DNA of 34,087 nucleotides from Solirubrobacterales bacterium (GCA_013815355.1 JACDGG010000012.1:1-34087); one strand, 5' to 3'. Shown: positions 12,782-21,103, numbered from the stretch's first letter. Numbers and translations: made by a program. Notes: generated by a model not told the origin, from the letters alone.

Positions 12782-14748
12782 GCGCCTGCGCAGTCATAGA
12801 TATGCAGCGGCACGGCGCCGCCCGTGGCCGCTTCGGTGCGCTTGCAGTGCGCGTAGATCCACTGCAAGCGTGGATCGTGGGCGCCGTCCGGTGCGAACAC
12901 GGCCCGCAGTTCACCTGAGGCGATGTGCTGCTGCAGGCGTGCGAGGCTCGGTGCGGGGATGCCGCCTTCGAAGCCGCCGATCGGCAGGATCTCGATACCC
13001 GTGGCGAGAATGTAAGGCGCGGCAAGGTTGGAAGTGTCGATCGCGAAGGCGATCGGGGATGGATAGTTTTCTCCGACTAGTTCGACGATGCGTACGCTCA
13101 AGGCGGCGCTGCGCTTGGCCATCGCCCTTGATTCCGTCGCTGAGGCTGGCTCGAATGGCGCCGCGAATGGTCCGAGTCCGCGCGTGACCATCAGCGCTGA
13201 GGCGCTCGCCGGGAGCACCAGGAGCGCGAGCGCGATGACTGCCAAGCGGATGGCTTTGCCTCGCCCGCGCTCGCGGAGGCCCGGCGCGAACGCCGCCAGC
13301 GCGCACGCCGCACCGAGCACGGCTGCGAGCGGGACGAGCCATCCTGGCACGCCGCTGCCGGAGCTCGTGAGGTAGATGCCGTAGGCGAGCGAGGTGAGCG
13401 TCGCTGTCCCGAGCAGCCGCATCACGATTGGACTTCGCCGCTCATCCCAGGCGAGCCCTGCACCAGTACCACACAGCGCTGCGAGTCCCGGCGCGAGCGC
13501 GGCGACGTAGTAGGAGTGCAGGTAGATGCCACCGCTGAAGAAAAGCCACAGCACACCCAGCCACAAGCTCCACAAGACGACTGCCGTCCGGTGCGGATCG
13601 CGGCGCCCGCTCCCGCGCCGGGCAAGGAGAATCGCGACGACCGAGATCAGCGCGACCGGCAAGAGCCAACCGATGTCGCGACCGTAGACCCCGTCGAGCA
13701 GGCGATGCCAACTCGGGGCCACATGTTCGGCCAGGTTGCGCCCGGCTTCGTGGCTCTGCTCCAGGCGCGAAAGAAAACCAGCCGAAGGTCCCGCTCCGGG
13801 CACGGTGCTGCCGTGGCCGAGCCTAGCGATTCCATTGTAGTCAAAGACCTGGCTAAACACTGAGTTGTTCGTGGTCCCGTCGATATATGGGCGATCGACC
13901 GCGGAGGTCAACGACACAACTATCATCCAGCAAACTGATACCGTCGTTGTGAGGAGCCCCGCCGCAAGCGTGTGGCGAATGCGCACCACCAGCGGATTCG
14001 GTGCCGCCACGAGATAGGCCGCTGCGAGTGCCGGGAGGATCAGCCACGCCTGAAGCATCTTCGCCTGGAAGGCGAGACCAACCCACACACCCGCCAGAAG
14101 CAGCGAGCGCTGTCGTCCGTTGCCAAGCGCGGCCACGGTCGCGTCCGCCGCCAGCAGCGTCAGCAGGATCAGCAGGGAATCCGACACGTTGCCACGGTTG
14201 AGCGCCACCGTCACGGGACTTGCGGCGAGCAGCACGGCTGCTGTGAGGCCAGCGATGGGCCCAGCCAGACGGCACACGATGCGGTCGAGTACGAGCACCG
14301 AGAGCACTCCCTCCAGCGCCTGCGGCAGGACCAAGGCCCACGTGTGAAAGCCAAAGATCCGAAGTGACAACGCCTGCGGCCAAAGTGCTCCCGGGAGCTT
14401 GTCGACAGTCACTGTGCCGCGCGGATCGAAGCTACCAAAAAAGAAGTTATGCCAACTCATCGACATGCTGCGCGCCGCCGCACCGTAGAAGGTCTCGAGG
14501 GCCGCCCCGTTCATCCCCCAGGCGTAGGCGCTCCCAGCCAGCGCAACGACTGCAATCAGCGCGGGGCGCACCCAGACTGGGTGCGCCCCGCGCGAGCGCC
14601 ACGGGCACGCGGCCGCACGGCGAAACGAAGCAAACACCGTCGTGACCTCATCCATCCAGTCACGATACACGTCTGCCCACAGGCTTAGGCAATGTGATAC
14701 TGAAATCTCCTTCTTCAGTTGCGCTGCCTCAAGCTTCTCATTCGCCAC
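12778..14748 (-). CDS. GT39-type (ArnT/PMT-like) membrane glycosyltransferase
   Basis: This is a polytopic protein of up to 656 residues. After the first membrane segment (about 62-77) comes SWHNFFFGSFDPRGTVTVDKLP (quoted in two parts: SWHNFFFGSF and DPRGTVTVDKLP, about 98-119). That is the conserved periplasmic loop of lipid-linked sugar transferases of the ArnT/dolichyl-phosphate mannosyltransferase clan. About ten further membrane segments follow, then an extracytoplasmic C-terminal domain ending near LQWIYAHC. Family members move a sugar from a polyprenyl-phosphate carrier to an envelope acceptor; the sugar here is unknown. GTG 14748 is the longest start and has no clear ribosome site. 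ATG 14655 is an alternative that keeps all membrane segments. A 16-bp hairpin lies inside the coding region ahead of the first membrane segment. Confidence 0.85.
   Translation of the reverse strand: MANEKLEAAQLKKEISVSHCLSLWADVYRDWMDEVTTVFASFRRAAACPWRSRGAHPVWVRPALIAVVALAGSAYAWGMNGAALETFYGAAARSMSMSWHNFFFGSFDPRGTVTVDKLPGALWPQALSLRIFGFHTWALVLPQALEGVLSVLVLDRIVCRLAGPIAGLTAAVLLAASPVTVALNRGNVSDSLLILLTLLAADATVAALGNGRQRSLLLAGVWVGLAFQAKMLQAWLILPALAAAYLVAAPNPLVVRIRHTLAAGLLTTTVSVCWMIVVSLTSAVDRPYIDGTTNNSVFSQVFDYNGIARLGHGSTVPGAGPSAGFLSRLEQSHEAGRNLAEHVAPSWHRLLDGVYGRDIGWLLPVALISVVAILLARRGSGRRDPHRTAVVLWSLWLGVLWLFFSGGIYLHSYYVAALAPGLAALCGTGAGLAWDERRSPIVMRLLGTATLTSLAYGIYLTSSGSGVPGWLVPLAAVLGAACALAAFAPGLRERGRGKAIRLAVIALALLVLPASASALMVTRGLGPFAAPFEPASATESRAMAKRSAALSVRIVELVGENYPSPIAFAIDTSNLAAPYILATGIEILPIGGFEGGIPAPSLARLQQHIASGELRAVFAPDGAHDPRLQWIYAHCKRTEAATGGAVPLHIYDCAGA
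14559..14593. repeat. Perfect 16-bp inverted repeat inside the glycosyltransferase gene
   Basis: GCGCGGGGCGCACCCA (14559-14574) is followed by GAC and its exact reverse complement (14578-14593). The 16 pairs are uninterrupted and mostly G-C. It encodes about residues 52-64, just before the first membrane segment of the glycosyltransferase. Confidence 0.9.
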
Positions 14749-14750
14749 AT

Positions 14751-14766
14751 GCTAATCCGAGTTAGC
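14751..14766. repeat. Short inverted repeat upstream of the glycosyltransferase start
   Basis: GCTAA (14751-14755) and TTAGC (14762-14766) flank six bases directly upstream of GTG 14748. It could be an operator half-site pair; nothing else supports this. Confidence 0.35.
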
Positions 14767-14895
14767 GAGAGAACTCCGATCAACGAACTGTGCAGCCTGC
14801 CGACTTCAGCGGGCGCACACTGCGTGGCCCAAGTGGGAAACAGCAATGTCAGAAACAAAGGTTGCAGATCCGGGCATGGAGACCTAAGCTCGTCG

Positions 14896-14924
14896 TTGTT
14901 CCTATCACTGGCACAAACTACAGA
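14896..14924 (+). promoter_or_regulatory. Weak promoter candidate for the small secreted-protein gene
   Basis: TTGTTC (14896-14901) and TACAGA (14919-14924) are separated by 17 bases, with the ATG at 14939 about 14 bases further on. Both hexamers match the consensus only partly. Confidence 0.3.
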
Positions 14925-14938
14925 AAGTGTGATTCCTG

Positions 14939-15838
14939 ATGAATAGCAGCTTGAGCTTGGCGCGCATCCGCAAGCACTCATTGGCGGCAGTTGGGATGCT
15001 CGCCCTGGCTCTCACGGCACTCGTCGGCGCAGCACCGGCCTTGGCGACGCCCACGGGGGAATACGCAGTCTTTGCCGATTGCCCGCTCAGCAACTCGTCG
15101 CTTAGCGCGTGTATCTCAGCAAAGACGGAAAGCGGAAAATTTATCGTCGGCAAAGAAACAGTACCGATCGAAAAAGTGATCACGCTCCAAGGCGGCTTCA
15201 TTCAGAACGAAGTCACGGAAGCTATTACATTTGTGGCGGCTGCTGACGGCAACACGCTGTCAAAAACACCGCAAAAAGTTCCTGGCGGCCTTGCTGGGCT
15301 CGTCAAGTGCAACGAAATCAGCAACATTGTCGAGCGTATCGCTTGCGAACTTGTGTTCGAAAACGGCGTGACCGGCGTCAATGCCACAACCGAACTGGCG
15401 GCACCCGCGAGTTCCATCGGCCTCAACGAGACCAACCTGATCACGGCGTCTGGTACCGCTCTGTCACTCCCGGTGAAGGTTCACCTGGAAAATCCGTTCC
15501 TAGGCAATGCATGCTACGTCGGTTCCAATGCGGCACCGATCGTGATCAACCTCACGACTGGTACAACCTCTCCGCCGCTGCCAAACAAACCGATCACCGG
15601 TAACGTTGGCACCCTGGAAGTCAACGAAGAAAGTACAATCCTGAAGTTCTCGAAAAACTCGCTCGTCAACAACTCCTTCGCTGCGCCCGGCACCAACGGA
15701 TGCGGCGGTCTGTTTTCGTTCTTGATCGGTCCGATTATCAACGCGAAGCTCGGCGTACCATCGGCGGCCGGTCATAACACAGCTGTCCTTAACGGCACCC
15801 TCCAGCAGGCCAGCGCCAGTGTAGTTAGAGAACACTAG
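14939..15838 (+). CDS. Small secreted protein of a Thermoleophilia-typical family, function unknown
   Basis: This is a 299-residue protein with a clear signal peptide (about residues 13-36, ending ALATP). The mature part contains FADCPLSNSSLSACISAKT, VPIEKVITLQGG, VPGGLAGLVKC, ENGVTGVNATTEL, VKVHLENPFLGNACYVGS, NLTTGTTSPPLPNKPITG and GCGGLFSFLIGPIINAKLG. I associate these with an uncharacterised secreted family that occurs in many copies in Solirubrobacterales. There are six Cys residues in the mature part, so disulfides are possible. No catalytic motif is visible. Codon use is visibly richer in A (many GAA, AAA, ACA codons) than in the flanking genes. It stands alone, between the divergent glycosyltransferase and the convergent rmlB. 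No strong ribosome site precedes the ATG. Confidence 0.75.
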   Translation: MNSSLSLARIRKHSLAAVGMLALALTALVGAAPALATPTGEYAVFADCPLSNSSLSACISAKTESGKFIVGKETVPIEKVITLQGGFIQNEVTEAITFVAAADGNTLSKTPQKVPGGLAGLVKCNEISNIVERIACELVFENGVTGVNATTELAAPASSIGLNETNLITASGTALSLPVKVHLENPFLGNACYVGSNAAPIVINLTTGTTSPPLPNKPITGNVGTLEVNEESTILKFSKNSLVNNSFAAPGTNGCGGLFSFLIGPIINAKLGVPSAAGHNTAVLNGTLQQASASVVREH

Positions 15839-15883
15839 AGGCAAGGCAGCACGCACGTAGACTCCTGCGCAAGCGTAAGTCGG

Positions 15884-15914
15884 CTCGGGGCTCGCCTGCA
15901 CGGTGGGCCCCGAG
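15884..15914. terminator. Bidirectional terminator candidate between convergent genes
   Basis: CTCGGGGC (15884-15891) and GCCCCGAG (15907-15914) form a perfect 8-bp stem with a 15-base loop, between the stop of the secreted-protein gene and the stop of rmlB. Confidence 0.45.
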
Positions 15915-15938
15915 AAAGTTAACGGAGACTCGCGATGC

Positions 15939-16946
15939 TCAGCTGGCCAGCGACCGCCCATAATGCCGCTCGTAGTACGCACGATAATCGCCCGAACGGA
16001 TCGGCTCCCACCACCATCGATTCTCGCGATACCAGATCACAGTCTGCTCGAGCCCTTCCTCGAAGCCCACACGTGGCTCCCACCCCAACGCGCGAACCTT
16101 CTCCGAGGAGAGTGAGTAGCGAACGTCGTGGCCAGGCCGGTCGGCGACATGCTCGATTTGGGTCTCCGCTGCACCGGTTAGCTCGATAATGCGCCTGACA
16201 ACGGTCACGTTGGCCTCCTCATCGGGCCCCCCGGCGTTGTACACCTCCCCCGGACGGCCGCGCTCGAGCACACAGCCGATCGCTGCGGCGAAGTCGGTCG
16301 AATGGATCCAGTTTCGCACCTGCATGCCGTCGCCGTAGATGGGCAGCACGTCACCATGGAGCGCGTTGAGGATCATCAACGGAATGAGCTTCTCCGGGTA
16401 TTGATACGGACCGTAATTGTTGGACCCACGACAGATCACAGCGTGCATTCCATAGGTGTGGAAGTAGCTCTGCACGAGTAGATCCGCACCCGCCTTGGTC
16501 GCTGAATAGGGCGATGACGGCGCGAGCGGGCTCTCCTCGGTGAACCTGCCACTCTCGATCGACCCGTACACCTCGTCAGTGGAGACCTGCAGAAAGGGCG
16601 TGCCGCGCTCGCGCGTTGCCTCGAGCAGCACATACGTGCCCAGCGCGTGCGTCGAGACGAACGCGTCCGGATTCGCAATCGAGCGGTCGACGTGCGTCTC
16701 CGCTGCGAAGTTGATGACCGCGTCTGGTGCGCAAGCCTCGATAGCCGCGACAACGACAGCACGATCCTCGATCGCACCATGTATGAACCGGAAGCGCGGG
16801 TCCTCAGCGAAGTCGTGAAAGTTCGCTTCGCGGCCTGCGTAGGTGAGCTTGTCGAGCACGGTCACCTCATCGTCGTGCTCATGCAGACGTTGGCGGGCGA
16901 AGGTCGACCCGATAAACCCAGCACCGCCGCAGACGAGGAGTTTCAT
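15939..16946 (-). CDS. rmlB: dTDP-glucose 4,6-dehydratase
   Basis: This is a 335-residue extended short-chain dehydrogenase that converts dTDP-glucose to dTDP-4-keto-6-deoxyglucose, the second step of dTDP-rhamnose synthesis. It shows the NAD-binding GGAGFIG (residues 7-13), STDEVYGS (122-129) with the catalytic Thr-Asp-Glu triad region, and YSATK (147-151) with the catalytic Tyr and Lys. GSNNYGPYQYPEKLIP and WIHSTDFAAAI also fit RmlB. Length is normal for the family. The ATG at 16946 overlaps the stop of the upstream 31-codon rmlA remnant (ATGA), so it was once coupled to an intact rmlA. No rmlC or rmlD is present downstream; the next gene is convergent. It is very likely functional as an enzyme, but the pathway must be completed elsewhere. 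Confidence 0.95.
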   Translation of the reverse strand: MKLLVCGGAGFIGSTFARQRLHEHDDEVTVLDKLTYAGREANFHDFAEDPRFRFIHGAIEDRAVVVAAIEACAPDAVINFAAETHVDRSIANPDAFVSTHALGTYVLLEATRERGTPFLQVSTDEVYGSIESGRFTEESPLAPSSPYSATKAGADLLVQSYFHTYGMHAVICRGSNNYGPYQYPEKLIPLMILNALHGDVLPIYGDGMQVRNWIHSTDFAAAIGCVLERGRPGEVYNAGGPDEEANVTVVRRIIELTGAAETQIEHVADRPGHDVRYSLSSEKVRALGWEPRVGFEEGLEQTVIWYRENRWWWEPIRSGDYRAYYERHYGRSLAS

Positions 16947-17038
16947 GCCCGTATCATCCCAGCCTGCGCTCGTGTGCGTGATCGGCGCAGACGTGTGCCC
17001 TTGCCTCCGGAGAGGATCAGTTCCTTCAGTGGCTCCAT
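16943..17038 (-). pseudogene. rmlA: rmlA remnant: N-terminus of glucose-1-phosphate thymidylyltransferase
   Basis: This 31-codon frame begins MEPLKELILSGGKGTRLR. It is the start of RmlA-type nucleotidyltransferases, with the nucleotide-binding G-x-G-T-R-L signature complete. After Arg18 the match stops: the next expected segment (the Pro-Lys of the signature and some 300 or more further residues) is missing and 13 unrelated residues lead to TGA. The start retains a good ribosome site (GGTGAGG about 5 bases upstream) and the stop overlaps the rmlB ATG. The picture is an internal deletion that removed nearly all of rmlA while keeping start and downstream coupling. It now resembles a leader peptide for rmlB. 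Confidence 0.8.
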
Positions 17039-17061
17039 CGAGACCTCACCCTATCCGTCGG

Positions 17062-17565
17062 TCAGTAGATGCCGCTGAGCTTGCGGTGATCCCAACTGAC
17101 GCGTCGCAGCTCGACGAACTCCAGCGCGACGCGCTTGGCGGCCTGCTTGTCGACCATCTCACCGACCTCCGCCGGCAGACCCTCCGCCGGAGGCTGCCCC
17201 CGCGGGGAGGCATAGCGGGCGAAGATCTCGTGGCCGAGCGTTTTGACGACATCCAGGTCGCGGTGCACGGCGACCTGACACTCGAGCATCACCCCGCGCA
17301 GCTCCTGATATTGTTCTCCGGCCTCGATCTGCAACGTCGCACGCGGGTCGCGCTCCATGTTGCGCACCTTCTGTGAGACGCCATAGGTCCACGACCACAT
17401 CCGCGGGCCTGGCTCGCCACCAGGCGCGTCGCGCAGCACATACCAGAGCGGCATCAGATGCGGCCAACCTCGGGGGCCGCTCGTCGCGCATGTGAGCGTG
17501 CGCTCTTCGCCCAGAAACGAGGCGACCTCCTCCTCGCTCATCCTGATCTGCTCGCGGCGGCTCAC
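17062..17565 (-). CDS. PPOX-fold (pyridoxamine 5'-phosphate oxidase family) flavin- or F420-binding protein
   Basis: This is a 167-residue protein with the split-barrel pattern: a short N-terminal helix (EEEVASFLGEERTLTCAT), GWPHLMPLWYV, then WTYGVSQKVRNMERDPRATL and ELRGVMLECQVAVHRD. The family includes FMN- and F420-dependent oxidoreductases of small molecules; the substrate is not readable here. GTG 17565 is preferred because the resulting start MSRREQIRMSEEEV is what I recall for relatives. TTG 17589 and ATG 17541 are alternatives. It lies shortly after the pafBC stop and 23 bases ahead of the rmlA remnant on the same strand, so probably in the same transcript. Confidence 0.8.
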   Translation of the reverse strand: MSRREQIRMSEEEVASFLGEERTLTCATSGPRGWPHLMPLWYVLRDAPGGEPGPRMWSWTYGVSQKVRNMERDPRATLQIEAGEQYQELRGVMLECQVAVHRDLDVVKTLGHEIFARYASPRGQPPAEGLPAEVGEMVDKQAAKRVALEFVELRRVSWDHRKLSGIY

Positions 17566-17592
17566 GTGCGGAGAAGGCTGCCCGGCCAAGCT

Positions 17593-19743
17593 CTAAACGC
17601 CCGCAGGCGCCGCGTTGGTCTCGCGCAGCCGCGCAACGGCCACACGCACAGCCTCACGCGCGTCCCCAGGCTCGAGCACCGCAGCATCGCCGGCTTCCTT
17701 GAGGATCTCCCGCACGAGCCAGTCGACGCCGGCGAAGCTCAGCTCGACGATCACCGAGCCGTCTGAGCACTCCTCGACCACCCGCCGTGCCTCGCGCGCC
17801 CAGCGCGCGCGCTCAGGGGAGACCCAAACGCGCGCCGTCGCCGAAGCCGGCACCTCACCGGTGCGCAGCCAGCCGTCGACCTCGGCGGCCGGGTCGACCT
17901 CGGGGCGCGGCTCGAAGCGCTCGTCGCTGACGCTCACGTGCTTGATGCGATCCAGGCGGAAGTGGCGCACGCCTTCGCGCTCGGGGTCATAGGAGGCGAC
18001 ATACCAGCCCTCCTGCCCGTTGGTGAGCGCATAGGGCTCGACGCGGCGGGGAGCGAGATGATCCTCGTTCTCCTTGTAGTACTCGATCTCGATCATCTTG
18101 CGGGCGACGATCGCCTTGGAGACCTTCCGTGCGACATCCGAGTCATCGCCCGAGGTGGCTGCCACCTGCAGGCCCTGCTCCATCGGGTCCTCGCCGAGCG
18201 CCGCCACGATCTTCGTGCGCGCCGAGGTCAGCGAGCCCTCGGGGATGTGCTCGCCGATCAGGTCAATCGCCGCCACGAGCGCCTTTGCCTCCACCGGCAA
18301 AAGACGCGCCGGGCGGTCGAAGTTGTCGCTGTAGGGCTCCGGGTCGACCTCGATCTCGCCCGTCTCCTCCTTGATCTCCGCATAGAGCACGTAGGAGCCG
18401 CCACCGAAGTTCACGACGTTCAGCACGTTCACGTCCTCGCGCAGCTCGTCTTCGCTCAGCTGCAGGCGCTCGCAGACCTCGCTCATCGACACGCGCTCGC
18501 CGGCGCGTCCGGCCTTGATCAGGATGCTCGCGAGCGTCACGAGGCGCGCGAAGCGCTCGGGACGGATCGCGGCGTCAGGACGTCCGCTGCCGTTCTCACT
18601 GTCGCCATCGGCTGCGCCGCCGCGGCGGCCTGAGCGCGAGCGCGAGCCGGTGATGCGGCTGCCTGAGCTGTTGCCAGCCGGTGCCGCCGAGCCGCGGCGC
18701 TTGGGGGCGCTCGGCGGCGTGTCGCCGTGGCACTCCTCGAGCAGCTCGAGGCGACGCTCGAGCTCGCTCACCAGCTCCGGCGGGCCCAGTAGGCGCGCGT
18801 TCGACCCGAGCCCCATCACCCAGGAGACGAGGCTGCGCGGGTTGGAGTAGCTCGTCAGGAAGACTGCCTCGCCATCGTCCTTTGTGCTCTCCTCGCGTCG
18901 GATCTCGCCGTAGCGGCCGAAGTGGCGCTCAACCTGCCACGCGATCCGCTCGCAGATGTGGATCTCCGCGACCCCGCGCTCCTCACCGAGCTGCCAGTCG
19001 GCGCGGTTGGCGTATGAACGCGGGTCGAAGTCGGCGGGCCGGCGGAAGTCGTGCTCGGCCTTCGTCGCATATGAGACCTTGCCGCGGAGGCGCGTGAGGC
19101 GAAAGACGCGGATGTCCTTGCGCTCGTGGGAGTAGCCGAGCAGGTAGAACTGCCCGCCCTGGAACAGCAGGTGGTAGGGATCGACGCGGCGAGCGCCTAC
19201 GTCGTCGCGCTCCATCGTGTAGTAGTCGAACAGGATCGTCTTGTTGCGGAAGATCGCCGTCTCGACCTTCGCCAGGCGCGCCGAGAGCTCGTGCCCGCCG
19301 GCCGAGGCCGTGATGCCGAGCGCCACAGAGCGCGGCTCGGTGGTGCGCAGCGGGCTCGGGCGCCCCCACGTGATCTGCTGCAGCGCCAGGCGCAGCGGCT
19401 CGGCGTAGGCGAATTCGCCGTCGAGCAGGGTCAAGGCCGTCTGCAGTGCGGCGAGCTCCTTGTCAGTGAACTCGATTGCGGGAAGGTGGAAGTTCTCCGG
19501 GCGCAGCGAGTAGTTCTCCTGCTCGGCCGCCCCGTCGGCCGGACGCTCGACGGTCAGCTGGATGCGCAGCGATTCCAGCTCGGAGCGATCCGCGTAGAAG
19601 CGCCGCGCGAAGGCGTCCTCGTTCATGCCGCTGTAGCCCTCCACGTCGCGCCGGATCTCCAGTGCCGTGACGGGCCGTCGCTCGGCCATCAGGTAGGAGA
19701 TCAGCGAGAGCTGGCGGATCAGCTTCTCGGTGTCCTTTGCCAT
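17593..19743 (-). CDS. pafBC: PafB-PafC fusion, WYL-domain transcriptional regulator
   Basis: This is a 716-residue protein made of two HTH-WYL units. Unit one has an HTH (about residues 8-60) and a WYL domain (about 165-222) with FDYYTMERD, RRVDPYHL, QFYLLGYS and RVFRLTRL. Unit two has an HTH (about 396-450) and a WYL domain (about 545-602) with IEYYKENEDHLAPRRVEPYAL, quoted here in part as IEYYKENED and RRVEPYAL, then WYVASYD and RHFRLDRI. A Ser/Gly/Arg-rich linker (about 342-392) joins them. In mycobacteria PafB and PafC are separate proteins that act together as the LexA/RecA-independent DNA-damage activator; fused forms are known, for example in Arthrobacter. ATG 19743 starts at the family's conserved N-terminus; longer frames add low-complexity residues. 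No proteasome genes are in view. Confidence 0.85.
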   Translation of the reverse strand: MAKDTEKLIRQLSLISYLMAERRPVTALEIRRDVEGYSGMNEDAFARRFYADRSELESLRIQLTVERPADGAAEQENYSLRPENFHLPAIEFTDKELAALQTALTLLDGEFAYAEPLRLALQQITWGRPSPLRTTEPRSVALGITASAGGHELSARLAKVETAIFRNKTILFDYYTMERDDVGARRVDPYHLLFQGGQFYLLGYSHERKDIRVFRLTRLRGKVSYATKAEHDFRRPADFDPRSYANRADWQLGEERGVAEIHICERIAWQVERHFGRYGEIRREESTKDDGEAVFLTSYSNPRSLVSWVMGLGSNARLLGPPELVSELERRLELLEECHGDTPPSAPKRRGSAAPAGNSSGSRITGSRSRSGRRGGAADGDSENGSGRPDAAIRPERFARLVTLASILIKAGRAGERVSMSEVCERLQLSEDELREDVNVLNVVNFGGGSYVLYAEIKEETGEIEVDPEPYSDNFDRPARLLPVEAKALVAAIDLIGEHIPEGSLTSARTKIVAALGEDPMEQGLQVAATSGDDSDVARKVSKAIVARKMIEIEYYKENEDHLAPRRVEPYALTNGQEGWYVASYDPEREGVRHFRLDRIKHVSVSDERFEPRPEVDPAAEVDGWLRTGEVPASATARVWVSPERARWAREARRVVEECSDGSVIVELSFAGVDWLVREILKEAGDAAVLEPGDAREAVRVAVARLRETNAAPAGV

Positions 19744-19819
19744 CTGGCTCTGAAAGATAGAAGCCGTCGGCGATACGGATGCGGCTGGCACCCTCGACCG
19801 CCCCGCTATTTGCGGAACT

Positions 19820-20821
19820 TCAGGCGGCTTCGCGCACGGGGACCGGCGGCTCTGCGACCTCCTCGCCCTCGACACCGCGCTCGGCGAAGAACGCGCTGCC
19901 GGCGATCGCACGGTCGAATCCCGACCAGCGCCGCCCCGGTGCGAGCTCCTTCTCGAGGCGGTCGAAGCTGCCGAGGCGCCCCCCGAGGTTGTCGATCATG
20001 TGCACTAGCGTCGCCTCGCGCGTGCACGGCACGACGGGGCTGCCGTGCTCGAGCGTGCCGTGATGGGAGAGGATGATGTGCCCGACGGCCTGCGCGAGCT
20101 CTGCCGGGAAGCCCGCGATGTCCTCGATCGCGCGGCGGATGCGGTAGTAGCCGAGTGCGATCTCGCCATGCAGGCGCCCGGCGTCGGTGAGATCGATGCT
20201 GCGCGGATCATCCGTGTAGGCCTCTAGCTTTCCGATGTCGTGGAGCAGCGCGCCCGTGACCGCCACGTCGCGGTCGATGCCGGGGAACGTCGCGCTGATC
20301 GCGCTCACGGCCTGCGCAACTCCGAGGCAGTGCTCGAGCAGCCCGTGCCGGTAGGCCTGGTGGTAATACTTCGCCGCTGGCGCGACACGGTAGCCGGCCC
20401 ACATCTCAGAGCTCTCACCGAACACGCGCTCCAGCAGCCTGCGCAGATGCGGCTCCTGGATCGTGGCGAGCAGATCGCGTACTTCCCCTTCCATCTGCTC
20501 GATCTCACGCGCGGGACCGTCGAGCAGGTCCTTCATCTCATAGCTCCCCGGCACGGGCGCTTCGAGGGCACGGAGGTTGATCTGAGGACCGAAGCGCGGG
20601 TGCACGGTGTAGCGCCCGCGCACATGCACAGGCGCCCCGGCGCTCGCGAGCTCCTGCACCTCAGCGAGCTCCTCCCAGACCATGCAGCTCACCGCGCCGC
20701 TGCGATCGGCGAGCTGGAGGCGCAGGTACTCGCCGCCGTCACGGCGCTGTCGGCGCTCGACGTCGCGTACGATCAGGACCTGGTCGATCTCGATCCCGTC
20801 GCTGAGCTCGTTCAGGAGCAT
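19820..20821 (-). CDS. YhaM-like 3'-5' exoribonuclease (OB-fold plus HD domain)
   Basis: This is a 333-residue protein. Residues about 10-90 look like an OB-fold nucleic-acid-binding domain (VLIVRDVERRQRRDGGEYL, then LQLADRSGAVSCMVWE). Residues about 155-300 are an HD metal-dependent hydrolase: YRHGLLEHCLGV, ALLHDIGKLEAY (His194-Asp195) and IILSHHGTLEHGSP (His253-His254). This order and the roughly 314-residue family length fit YhaM, a 3'-5' exonuclease of RNA and DNA ends. ATG 20821 is chosen because TACTTT lies 7 bases upstream, suggesting a leaderless mRNA; an in-frame GTG at 20872 would add 17 residues without a ribosome site. The pafBC gene follows 76 bases downstream on the same strand. 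Confidence 0.85.
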   Translation of the reverse strand: MLLNELSDGIEIDQVLIVRDVERRQRRDGGEYLRLQLADRSGAVSCMVWEELAEVQELASAGAPVHVRGRYTVHPRFGPQINLRALEAPVPGSYEMKDLLDGPAREIEQMEGEVRDLLATIQEPHLRRLLERVFGESSEMWAGYRVAPAAKYYHQAYRHGLLEHCLGVAQAVSAISATFPGIDRDVAVTGALLHDIGKLEAYTDDPRSIDLTDAGRLHGEIALGYYRIRRAIEDIAGFPAELAQAVGHIILSHHGTLEHGSPVVPCTREATLVHMIDNLGGRLGSFDRLEKELAPGRRWSGFDRAIAGSAFFAERGVEGEEVAEPPVPVREAA

Positions 20822-20828
20822 GCTTTGG

Positions 20829-20834
20829 AAAGTA
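20829..20834 (-). promoter_or_regulatory. -10-like hexamer of yhaM (leaderless geometry)
   Basis: On the minus strand TACTTT is followed by seven bases and then ATG 20821. There is no Shine-Dalgarno sequence. The -35 is not recognisable. Confidence 0.4.
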
Positions 20835-21103
20835 GAGAAGCTTGCGGACAGGACATGCGGGGCAGCCTTCACAGGCGCCGCACCCGGAGGGAGCGACGCC
20901 CGCGGAGACCGGGCATCGGGGGACGCCCCGGATCTCTCCCGAGCACCGTCGGAGAGGGTGGACGATGCTCAAGCCCCCGCCATCCCCTAGGAGTCAGGAT
21001 CGGGTGAGGTCTAGATGTCCCCTCTCGCGACACTAGTCCCACCTTTGTGAGCAATGCGAGTCCTGTTTCCTACTTGACACGCGGGCTCCCGCGCGCCGCG
21101 CCA

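Noticed and set aside
20739-20972. Cys-rich minus-strand frame over the yhaM start
   Set aside because: It is out of frame with yhaM, overlaps its coding region, and has no ribosome site or recognisable zinc-binding family.
20822-20980. Possible riboswitch upstream of yhaM
   Set aside because: There are several G+C-rich dyads, but the core bases of glycine, SAM, cobalamin or T-box elements are not present, and yhaM appears leaderless.
21074-21079. TTGACA as -35 for dcd
   Set aside because: The distance to TAGACT is 24 bases, too long for a standard promoter.
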